Source: a virus. From it: 22,039 nucleotides of DNA. This document shows, one piece after another, positions 12,061-17,695 of the stretch. The first letter of the stretch is position 1. Each line of letters starts with the position of its first letter. Both the position numbers and the translations under genes were made by a program. The notes under the pieces are model-generated. The model was not told where the DNA came from. It saw only the letters and a list, made by a program, of their open reading frames with translations, and made no database searches. The stretch spans positions 1 through 22,039 of the IMG/VR virus record IMGVR_UViG_3300034050_000363; one strand, 5' to 3'.

Positions 12061-12249
12061 CTACTCCTTTGTTGGAGGAATCTTTGAAGGCTTGTCTTGA
12101 GCAGATTTCTTCATTTCTTCAATTTGATTATTAAGAATAATAATCTGAGAACTAAGATTAGCAACCTCTGCCTCATAAGACATTGCTTGCCGACCCAATC
12201 TTTCTATTGTTGCGTTTAATGTTTTTTGCAATAGTTCTTCGTTATTCAT
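12061..12249 (-). CDS. Short coiled-coil protein (62 aa)
   Basis: Residues 5-50 are a continuous amphipathic helix with heptad-spaced hydrophobics (VANLSSQIIILNNQIEEMKK), followed by a Lys/Pro-rich tail. AAGGAGG stands before the ATG. It overlaps the upstream gene by 8 nt and is followed 8 nt later by tRNA-Gly. It probably forms a dimeric or trimeric coiled coil. No function can be read. Confidence 0.68.
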   Translation of the reverse strand: MNNEELLQKTLNATIERLGRQAMSYEAEVANLSSQIIILNNQIEEMKKSAQDKPSKIPPTKE

Positions 12250-12472
12250 TCCACTTCCTCCTTATAGTGTCTTGTTCTTTAATAAACAAGCTTTCTGATT
12301 GTGCTGATACGTTTTTAATTATATTCTTCAGTGCCCACCGATATGCTGGAAATATTCTAATAAACTTTTTTGTCTTCCAGACACTATCAATTCCATTTTC
12401 TGACTTCCAAACTGTAGAACAATGTTTGTAGATACCTCTGTGTACAGGAGTAATCTTTGCATAAAATTCCAC
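12242..12472 (-). CDS. Hypothetical basic protein (76 aa)
   Basis: The frame is open from a GTG at 12487, but the GTG at 12472 is preferred because AGGTGG lies about 11 nt before it and it avoids overlap with the upstream stop (12478-12480). The product is basic, with ITPVHRGIYKHCSTVWKSEN, FIRIFPAYRWALKNIIK and a C-terminal RRKWNE. No known motif or membrane segment is seen. The start is uncertain; the operon position supports a real gene. Confidence 0.55.
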   Translation of the reverse strand: MEFYAKITPVHRGIYKHCSTVWKSENGIDSVWKTKKFIRIFPAYRWALKNIIKNVSAQSESLFIKEQDTIRRKWNE

Positions 12473-12477
12473 TATCC

Positions 12478-12681
12478 CTATAACCACCTTACATCATTAG
12501 GGCTATACTCTGGATGATCTAATGGGGTTGGAGCACTAAGAAGGGTGTCACACATTGCACACTTAGCATTCAGCAAATACCCCTGAACATTGTAATCTTC
12601 ATCAAATTGAACTTGAACAGTAAATAAAGTAGATCCACAGCTGGGGCATACCCTAGTTGCAATACCTCTAGCATCTAACAT
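12478..12681 (-). CDS. Zinc ribbon protein (67 aa)
   Basis: CPSCGS (Cys12, Cys15) and CAMCDT (Cys41, Cys44) flank a beta-rich stretch (TLFTVQVQFD), a classic two-knuckle zinc ribbon. The length suits a small phage zinc ribbon protein. AAGGAGATCTAA stands before the ATG and a strong promoter lies 35-65 bp upstream, so it heads the unit that ends in three tRNAs. Role unknown. Confidence 0.75.
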   Translation of the reverse strand: MLDARGIATRVCPSCGSTLFTVQVQFDEDYNVQGYLLNAKCAMCDTLLSAPTPLDHPEYSPNDVRWL

Positions 12682-12721
12682 TTAGATCTCCTTTATCTGT
12701 ATATGACTTGACTACTATTAA

Positions 12722-12750
12722 ATTTTACATTAAAAGTATACCTTTGTCAA
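12722..12750 (-). promoter_or_regulatory. Promoter of the zinc ribbon/coiled-coil/tRNA unit
   Basis: On the minus strand TTGACA (12745-12750), 17-nt spacer, TAAAAT (12722-12727). The predicted start near 12715 gives a leader of about 34 nt. The -35 box begins 1 nt past the stop of the upstream 56-aa gene. Confidence 0.72.
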
Positions 12751-12751
12751 C

Positions 12752-12922
12752 CTAACGGTATTTATTTCTTAGTTTTGGTTTAATTCCTGCTTGGACGCAT
12801 TTTGAATATGCTATGGCATATACCTTTTCTGCACCTTCTCCAGTCTTTCCACCATTACCTCTACGAACTACCGTTGCAGCAACTTCTAAATCTCGCAATA
12901 ACTTTTCTTCTTGATCCTTCAT
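12752..12922 (-). CDS. Hypothetical basic protein (56 aa)
   Basis: The start is ATG 12922 after AGGAGATAAT; the frame to 13036 only overlaps the glycosyltransferase. The product begins KDQEEKLLRDLEVAATVVRR, a charged helix, then a Gly-rich turn (RGNGGKTGEGAE), a second helix and a basic end. The Gly/Lys turn resembles a nucleic-acid-binding loop but no family is recognised. Confidence 0.65.
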   Translation of the reverse strand: MKDQEEKLLRDLEVAATVVRRGNGGKTGEGAEKVYAIAYSKCVQAGIKPKLRNKYR

Positions 12923-12930
12923 ATTATCTC

Positions 12931-13887
12931 CTAAAATATTATTTCTTGAGTTTTTACAGAACTGTTTACTTTTTTTTCCATTTCGTTTTGATAAAAATCG
13001 GCAAAATTTATTCCAATTAATTCTTGATACTCCCAAAACTTATCTAGATCTTCTATGCCATATATTCCTTGCTCAGTTCCAAGAAGTACCTTTCTTTGTA
13101 CCCGCTTGGAATTCATTTCCATCTCTATCCATTTTATTGGTCTCTTTGTATCTTCAATTTGATCCCAAACTTTTGGACTACGACTTCTTTTGTAATAGTG
13201 CCACAGAAGCATTTTGTTTGGTGCATAAATCTTCCATCCTCTTGTATAAGATCTAATCGCTATGCATAATTCTTCTCCCATAAAGGATATTCTTTCATCA
13301 GATGGGATTTCTTTTACAAATATTCCAGGAGCAAATAAGTATCCAGCAAGAACAGTGTGAGATAGGTGTGGCTTAGACAAGTCTTCAATCTCCTGTCTAG
13401 TTGCTGACCATGCTCCGTGATCTCTATTATGTACCTTTGACCAAGATGGTCTGTCCCATAACTCTTCATGATTTTTAGGATAAAATATCTTACCATCAGT
13501 ATGAACTTCGTAAGGAGCAGGGAACTGACTAAGGATAACTTTTTCTGTCTTTGCCATAGTGCATGAAGTAAAGTACATTCCAATCATTTCAGAATCCCAG
13601 TTTTTGCCTGCTCTCATGTGAGAATCTACTTGTAAAAAGTAATCTTCTCCTCTATACAAATCCATTGCAATCTTTCTTGCATAACCTGCTCCGCGAGCTT
13701 CTCTAGAATCCATCTTTACATAAGAAAGATTCTTTATAAAAGATAAATCTGGATGTTTATTTTTTAAGTCTTGAGAAACAATACAAAAGTATAGTGAGTC
13801 TGGATTCTTTGCATTGTCTATAAAGCTCCTAATGGTGGGAACTAGCTCAGTATCCCTATAAGAAACAATACTAACCATTATTGTCAT
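12931..13887 (-). CDS. GT60-like N-acetylglucosaminyltransferase
   Basis: The 318-aa protein starts MVSIVSYRDTELVPTIRSFI and then shows IVSQD (36-40), REARGAGYAR (62-71), FLQVDSHMRAGKNWD (84-98), FMGEELCIAIRSYTRGWKIY (202-221) and LWHYYKRS (228-235). This order matches the GlcNAc family (Pfam PF11397, CAZy GT60), which includes eukaryotic Skp1 GlcNAc-transferases and bacterial homologues. VDSH stands at the metal-binding D-x-D site. It would add GlcNAc to a Ser/Thr/Hyp or a glycan; the acceptor is unknown. ATGA links it to the 87-aa gene. Confidence 0.8.
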   Translation of the reverse strand: MTIMVSIVSYRDTELVPTIRSFIDNAKNPDSLYFCIVSQDLKNKHPDLSFIKNLSYVKMDSREARGAGYARKIAMDLYRGEDYFLQVDSHMRAGKNWDSEMIGMYFTSCTMAKTEKVILSQFPAPYEVHTDGKIFYPKNHEELWDRPSWSKVHNRDHGAWSATRQEIEDLSKPHLSHTVLAGYLFAPGIFVKEIPSDERISFMGEELCIAIRSYTRGWKIYAPNKMLLWHYYKRSRSPKVWDQIEDTKRPIKWIEMEMNSKRVQRKVLLGTEQGIYGIEDLDKFWEYQELIGINFADFYQNEMEKKVNSSVKTQEIIF

Positions 13888-14147
13888 CCTAGTTTTTGAC
13901 CTCCAGGAACATCATATACAGGATCAAGTGTTACTGATACCCCATACGATTCAATAATCTTCTTTACCTTCTGTAGGTAAGCAATACATTTTAACCTCTC
14001 TGTGTCGCTCATATGCCGCCAATGACTTTCATAGAACCTAAGTCCTATGTATGGTGGAGGCATGTCATATTCTACAACGTCCATTGCAAAGTTAGAGGGA
14101 ACCTTTACTGTATGAACATCTCTCTTCATCTTAGGGGTATAGATCAT
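13884..14147 (-). CDS. Phage hypothetical protein (87 aa)
   Basis: The sequence includes VVEYDMPPPYIGLRFYESHW and DTERLKCIAYLQKVKKIIES, a short beta segment followed by a long helix. No motif or membrane segment is seen. The ATG overlaps the WhiB stop (ATGA) and the stop overlaps the GT60-like start (ATGA). It is real by packing; no function assigned. Confidence 0.65.
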   Translation of the reverse strand: MIYTPKMKRDVHTVKVPSNFAMDVVEYDMPPPYIGLRFYESHWRHMSDTERLKCIAYLQKVKKIIESYGVSVTLDPVYDVPGGQKLG

Positions 14148-14428
14148 TCTTTATCCATCGTTAGAGACTTCCATGTATCAAACCATGATTGCTTTGTTTT
14201 GTGTTGATTGAACTCTCTGTCGATGTTTCCCTCTTTTAAATAAACACCACCCCAGACTCCCCATTCTTTATTTGAGACTCCAACAGCGAAGCATTCTTTG
14301 TTTACAGGGCACTGTCTACAAAAGTTATCTATTCTTGCAGCAATTGCTTGATCTTCTTCATACTTATCGAAGAATATGTTTGTGTCCATCCCCAGACATT
14401 TAGCCTGATCTTTCCATTTATAGTTCAT
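14144..14428 (-). CDS. WhiB-family Fe-S transcriptional regulator
   Basis: The 94-aa product has the four invariant cysteines: Cys11, then FCRQCPVNKEC giving Cys37, Cys40 and Cys46 (C-x2-C-x5-C), and the GVWGG turn (57-61). These bind a 4Fe-4S cluster. After GVWGG the basic DNA-contact segment is short and weakly basic (KEGNIDREFNQHKTK). WhiB proteins are nearly confined to Actinobacteria and their phages and act with the host primary sigma factor; phage versions can repress host whiB2 and cause superinfection exclusion, as in mycobacteriophage TM4. It overlaps the 73-aa gene by 11 nt. Confidence 0.93.
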   Translation of the reverse strand: MNYKWKDQAKCLGMDTNIFFDKYEEDQAIAARIDNFCRQCPVNKECFAVGVSNKEWGVWGGVYLKEGNIDREFNQHKTKQSWFDTWKSLTMDKE

Positions 14429-14639
14429 TGTTCAATCCCATGTAGTTAGGTAGAGACCATCCATTTTCTGTAACAGCATAGACAATCTTCTTATGCCATT
14501 GACCGTCTCTATAAACACCTTTTTTATCAAACTGAGCAGAGGCACTGTTTTTATATTGAACAACGTTCCATCCATCCCATTCAAGGTCTGGTCTAAAGGA
14601 AACGATTTTTTCCATATCTGTTAAATTACTTACAAACAT
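14418..14639 (-). CDS. Hypothetical protein (73 aa) upstream of WhiB
   Basis: AAGGAGAGAATT precedes the ATG. The product has several Trp (LEWDGWNVVQYKN, RDGQWHKK, ENGWSLP), pointing to a small beta-rich fold. No cysteine motif or membrane segment is seen. It overlaps the WhiB start by 11 nt and should be cotranslated with it. Function unknown. Confidence 0.68.
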   Translation of the reverse strand: MFVSNLTDMEKIVSFRPDLEWDGWNVVQYKNSASAQFDKKGVYRDGQWHKKIVYAVTENGWSLPNYMGLNNEL

Positions 14640-14682
14640 AATTCTCTCCTTGATTGTTTTTTGTCCATTTATTTGCTAGCAT
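14626..14682 (-). CDS. Possible 18-aa leader peptide upstream of the WhiB operon
   Basis: An ATG with AGGAG 5 nt before it opens an 18-codon frame (MLANKWTKNNQGEN, ending VCK) that overlaps the start of the 73-aa gene in another frame. A promoter lies directly upstream. It could be a leader peptide that couples translation, or a chance frame. Confidence 0.35.
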   Translation of the reverse strand: MLANKWTKNNQGENYVCK

Positions 14683-14699
14683 TCAATCTCCTGCATAAA

Positions 14700-14728
14700 A
14701 TAATATTACTAGTATCGAAATATTCCAA
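14700..14728 (-). promoter_or_regulatory. Promoter of the WhiB/GT60 operon
   Basis: On the minus strand TTGGAA (14723-14728), 17-nt spacer, TATTAT (14700-14705). The start near 14693 is followed by AGGAG and the 18-aa frame. Confidence 0.5.
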
Positions 14729-15053
14729 CTTCAACTCCACTTAGCTCAGCAGATCTTACCAACTTAGAAGGTCTTTGATTTGGAGTTGAAAGGAAAACAA
14801 GATAATCAAAAGTATTCATTTTCTCTTCAATAAAAGATACTGGAACTCTAAAAAACTTTGCTTTAATTCCTCTTTGCTTTAGGCTATTTTCCGATCTATT
14901 GCAAAACTCAGCAGTAAAAGAATTTATTTGTGATGGTCCAACTGAATAAAGATTAAACTCTCCATCGCTAACATCTGAAAGAACAACTCCCATTGATCGT
15001 AAAAATACATTATAGTCTGAGAACTCTTTGGTTCCTTGAACAACAATATTCAT
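14709..15053 (-). CDS. SLOG/DUF2493-like Rossmann protein (114 aa)
   Basis: The sequence begins MNIVVQGTKEFSDYNVFLRSM, a beta strand and helix with a Gly-Thr loop, and ends FDYLVFLSTPNQRPSKLV then VEVGIFRY. This alternation resembles the small SLOG/YspA (DUF2493-like) Rossmann domains that bind nucleotides or their derivatives. The Gly-rich loop is weaker than in DprA. AAGGATAATT precedes the ATG. I believe similar proteins occur in actinophages but did not check. Ligand unknown. Confidence 0.62.
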   Translation of the reverse strand: MNIVVQGTKEFSDYNVFLRSMGVVLSDVSDGEFNLYSVGPSQINSFTAEFCNRSENSLKQRGIKAKFFRVPVSFIEEKMNTFDYLVFLSTPNQRPSKLVRSAELSGVEVGIFRY

Positions 15054-15055
15054 AA

Positions 15056-15397
15056 TTATCCTTCTGCTAAGTTATCTAATATAAAAAGCATTTTTGTTAT
15101 GTCTTTGTTTGACATGCTAAATGCATTAACTGGTCTAGAGCTTGATTTGTCAATTTCACCATCCATCGTTAGATCAGCTTGATAAAACATGTTATTGATA
15201 ACCCAATAGGCTTTATCCTCTATGATGGCAACACTAACGGCATTGTCTTCATCTTCTTCCATTTCCTCTTCTACCTCTCGAACTATGCTATCAAAAACTC
15301 GATCTAGCTTATCCTCAATCATATAATAATATGCATGAAAAAAAATAGACCAAAGGAATCCTATAGATGAACTAAATGAAAATAAGATGTGCGACAT
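15056..15397 (-). CDS. Membrane-anchored acidic hypothetical protein (113 aa)
   Basis: The ATG at 15397 follows AAAGGAGCTGTTAGG. Residues 4-25 form one hydrophobic segment (LFSFSSSIGFLWSIFFHAYYY), then a very acidic helix (REVEEEMEEDEDN), then a small beta-like domain with AYWVINNMFYQADL. It is thus a single-pass membrane protein with most of its mass on one side. A shorter start at Met26 would remove the membrane segment but has no ribosome site. Function unknown. Confidence 0.65.
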   Translation of the reverse strand: MSHILFSFSSSIGFLWSIFFHAYYYMIEDKLDRVFDSIVREVEEEMEEDEDNAVSVAIIEDKAYWVINNMFYQADLTMDGEIDKSSSRPVNAFSMSNKDITKMLFILDNLAEG

Positions 15398-15423
15398 CCT
15401 AACAGCTCCTTTCTATAAGTTTA

Positions 15424-15801
15424 TCAGGAGTTATTTCTTTTGTCAACATTTGAATCAAATGCCGATCCTTGCCAAACCTTTTTTGCTTTTTCTCTTTCAA
15501 CAATCTTTCTTGACCAAGAGAATCCTGCATCTCCACCCCAAGCATCCCACATGATTCTACCGTTGGATGGATTAGATGTATTATAAAAGTCTTTTCCTTT
15601 TTTGTCAACTTCATGGCGAGAGAAAAAAGAATACATTCTCTTTACTGTATCAAGGGACATTACAGAGCCATTAACTATATCCGTTGCTCTACCCCAGCCA
15701 ACAGGGGTTCCTGCTCCAGTAGCCTTTCCTTCTTCCTTCCACTTAAGGGCTCTACGGGCTGCTGCTTTCATTCCAGAGTTCGGGGAGTAGGTATCAGCCA
15801 C
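15424..15801 (-). CDS. Prohead-protease/head-associated domain protein (125 aa)
   Basis: The start is a GTG at 15801 that overlaps the stop of the upstream gene. The product carries SPNSGMKAAARRALKWKEE, TDIVNGSVMSLDTVKRM, FFSRHEVDKKG and RIMWDAWGGDAGFSWSRKI. This block is familiar from larger phage head-maturation proteins (capsid protease or portal fusions), where it is an accessory domain of unknown job. Here it is nearly the whole protein. It probably has a role in virion assembly. Confidence 0.75.
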   Translation of the reverse strand: MADTYSPNSGMKAAARRALKWKEEGKATGAGTPVGWGRATDIVNGSVMSLDTVKRMYSFFSRHEVDKKGKDFYNTSNPSNGRIMWDAWGGDAGFSWSRKIVEREKAKKVWQGSAFDSNVDKRNNS

Positions 15802-16663
15802 GTTTCATCAAGCCAATCTTTGGATCAAACACTCCAGACCAAAGGCTCTTCTTTACTGTAAGAGTATTCATCCTATGCCCAACCATTCTTCCTGTTGGCT
15901 TGTCATCACGGTATACCTCAATAACAACTGCTGGATTATCCTCTGTTCCTGTAATTGTAAAGTCTGAATCTGGAACATTATATGATCCGCTCCTAACAAT
16001 TCTCTTTACTTTTCCTTCTGCTCTTCCACCTGAAGAACCCCAAGAAACCATCTGGCCTACTCTAACTCCTGAAGCCTTATCTATTTCTAATTTGCAGACT
16101 GGGCAATCCTTGCAAGCTACATTCATTTTTTTGCAGGTCTCACACCCACATCCAGTATAATTTTTATCTATATTTTCTTCATCCTCTTCTTCTTCATCCA
16201 TCTCAGGCATAACGTATCCATCTGGAATTGCTGCAAGACGACACTTACCGAGTGGCTCAACAGTATACGAAAGAATTGCACAACCATTATTTGATGGATT
16301 GAAGAATGAACAATTGGAACACATTACACCAATTTTTGCATCTTCGTTATCTTCTCCAGATTCATAACCAACCCAGATACTAGATGTCCCAAGATCAAAC
16401 GGACCGTATTTTTCTGCGATAGATACTAGAGCATCATGGAATGCTTTTTCTTCTTCTGTTAATCTTGTATAAAGTTCTCCACGATACTTCTCAAACTCTG
16501 AATCGATTGACTTTGATGCTTCTGGTTCTGATGCATAAAGAGCAGCCACTTGTCTTTGTGCTTTTTCTCTACTATCGTGACAACCTTCTAGCTCATCTGT
16601 TCCTTCTTTAAATACACCGTATCCAGAACATTGAGGAGTGTCTTCTTTAATTTCCCAAGGCAT
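15794..16663 (-). CDS. Multi-domain head-associated protein with two Cys clusters and a DUF2945-like C-terminus (289 aa)
   Basis: The N-terminal segment PWEIKEDTPQCSGYGVFKE followed by a REKAQRQVAALYASE helix is typical of the start of phage head-maturation proteins. Residues 113-146 hold four cysteines (CSNCSFF, Cys128, Cys141) in a HiPIP-like spacing. After an acidic linker (153-167) comes a second, six-cysteine cluster (GCGCETC, CKDCPVC, 171-190). Residues 199-270 form a small beta domain (VGQMVSWGSSGGRAEGKVKR, then MVGHRMNTLTV) matching DUF2945/hypervirulence-associated TUDOR proteins. GGAGGATAG precedes the ATG. It may be a metal-binding virion or assembly factor. Confidence 0.72.
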   Translation of the reverse strand: MPWEIKEDTPQCSGYGVFKEGTDELEGCHDSREKAQRQVAALYASEPEASKSIDSEFEKYRGELYTRLTEEEKAFHDALVSIAEKYGPFDLGTSSIWVGYESGEDNEDAKIGVMCSNCSFFNPSNNGCAILSYTVEPLGKCRLAAIPDGYVMPEMDEEEEDEENIDKNYTGCGCETCKKMNVACKDCPVCKLEIDKASGVRVGQMVSWGSSGGRAEGKVKRIVRSGSYNVPDSDFTITGTEDNPAVVIEVYRDDKPTGRMVGHRMNTLTVKKSLWSGVFDPKIGLMKRG

Positions 16664-16665
16664 AT

Positions 16666-17382
16666 CTATCCTCCGAAAATCTTTCCGTGGGCAATTCTTC
16701 CGTACTTACCTGGAGGCTGTACGTTATACCCCTTTGATTTTTGCCATGCTGCTACCGCATTCCAAGGATAACTTTGCTCATACTCCACTGGAATTCCCTT
16801 AAAGAACCCTAGATCTGCTAGCCTGCAAGATAGTCTCCAAGATGCTTTGTTTTTTAATTCTTTGTCATCCATTGCTTTTATAATGTTATTGAACTCTGGA
16901 ACCACTCCATCCCATAACTTATTTGAAGGTGTATTTTCATTAAATATGGGGAGCTTAAAGAGAGATCCATCATTGTCTGCTTTATTGGTAAAGCTAATGT
17001 GTATGTGATAAAAATGTCCATATCCCGATCCTCTAAAGTGCCAGTTATTTGCTGTTGCAGACGCTACTTGTCCTTCATAAACAATGTGGGCAATTCTTCC
17101 GTTATCTTTTCCTTCACGACAGTATGTTGCAAGTTGTTCTGCAAACTCTTTTGCAACTTTTTGTCCTTTGCCCTTGCCTAAAAAATCCTCATCGATATCA
17201 AGACCATGAACAACGCCAAATGGGTCTGGATTATGATAAGATCCTTTTCCATTAGTTCCCCAACCTTCTCTTGCTGCATGAGCAGAATCCCCAATCCAGC
17301 CATCACTAGACTTATCTCTGCTAACCCATTTTTTGTTTACCTGATCTCTAAGAGTTATCCCTGCTGCACAAAGCTTTGCCAT
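16666..17382 (-). CDS. Endolysin: M15-like peptidase with C-terminal wall-binding region
   Basis: The 238-aa product has GDSAHAAREG (His35), VVHGLDIDED (Asp62 or Asp64) and FYHIHISF (His126/His128), the zinc-ligand pattern of M15-type D,D- or L,D-peptidases that cut peptidoglycan stems. The C-terminal 60 residues (WRLSCRLADLGFFKG, then YPWNAVAAWQKSKGY) resemble a peptidoglycan-binding domain. No signal peptide is seen, so it needs a holin to reach the wall. The start is ATG 17382, overlapping the stop of the 27-aa gene (TAATG). A two-helix membrane protein lies just upstream. Confidence 0.83.
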   Translation of the reverse strand: MAKLCAAGITLRDQVNKKWVSRDKSSDGWIGDSAHAAREGWGTNGKGSYHNPDPFGVVHGLDIDEDFLGKGKGQKVAKEFAEQLATYCREGKDNGRIAHIVYEGQVASATANNWHFRGSGYGHFYHIHISFTNKADNDGSLFKLPIFNENTPSNKLWDGVVPEFNNIIKAMDDKELKNKASWRLSCRLADLGFFKGIPVEYEQSYPWNAVAAWQKSKGYNVQPPGKYGRIAHGKIFGG

Positions 17383-17465
17383 TAAAGCACCGCCCAATCA
17401 ATATTTGATTCATCTGCAACTGTATAATCTTCGTCTGTAAACTCTTCAAGTTCTGTATCGTTCAT
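17382..17465 (-). CDS. Acidic 27-aa microprotein coupled to the endolysin
   Basis: The frame runs from ATG 17465 to a TAA that overlaps the endolysin ATG. The peptide is very acidic at the start (NDTELEEFTDEDYT) and ends DWAVL. A TATAAT box with extended TGG lies 6 nt before the ATG, so the mRNA is probably leaderless. It may mainly serve to load ribosomes for the endolysin, or act as a lysis-timing peptide. Function unknown. Confidence 0.6.
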   Translation of the reverse strand: MNDTELEEFTDEDYTVADESNIDWAVL

Positions 17466-17480
17466 AGCTAAATTATACCA
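17466..17480 (-). promoter_or_regulatory. Leaderless-type promoter of the endolysin unit
   Basis: On the minus strand TGG-TATAAT (the -10 box at 17472-17477) lies 6 nt before the ATG at 17465. The -35 box is not clear, as is usual for extended -10 promoters. The promoter sits just after the holin-like gene, giving the endolysin its own transcript. Confidence 0.6.
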
Positions 17481-17495
17481 CCAATACCATCGTTG

Positions 17496-17660
17496 TTATT
17501 GAAATAAAAGGAGCGATCCCCAAACCAACATAGATGTAAAGATGATAAGCCCAACGACTGCTCCACCCTTAAATGTTGTATTTTCATTTAAGACAAAGAG
17601 TATATTGCTGACTAAAGAAAGAAAAAATAAAACTAGGGATGAGATGATAAAAGCTGTCAT
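17496..17660 (-). CDS. Two-helix membrane protein, holin candidate (54 aa)
   Basis: The 54 residues form two hydrophobic helices (AFIISSLVLFFLSLVSNILF and GAVVGLIIFTSMLVWGSLLL) joined by a short polar turn (NENTTFKG). This is the size and topology of a small class II-type holin, and the gene lies directly upstream of the endolysin unit. It has its own strong leaderless-type promoter. Holins share little sequence, so the call rests on position and shape; another small membrane protein is possible. Confidence 0.66.
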   Translation of the reverse strand: MTAFIISSLVLFFLSLVSNILFVLNENTTFKGGAVVGLIIFTSMLVWGSLLLFQ

Positions 17661-17695
17661 GTGTAAATCCTACCAGAACCTTTTCTTATTGTCAA
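17661..17695 (-). promoter_or_regulatory. Leaderless-type promoter of the holin candidate
   Basis: On the minus strand TTGACA (17690-17695), 17-nt spacer, TAGGAT (17667-17672), then 6 nt to the ATG at 17660. It begins 1 nt past the TerL stop codon. No ribosome site is present before the ATG. Confidence 0.75.

Noticed and set aside
11819-12100. Plus-strand 93-aa frame
   Set aside because: It runs over three minus-strand tRNA genes; its sequence is the usual antisense translation of tRNA T-arms.
15399-15614. Minus-strand 71-aa frame
   Set aside because: It overlaps the head-domain gene in another frame and lacks motif support.
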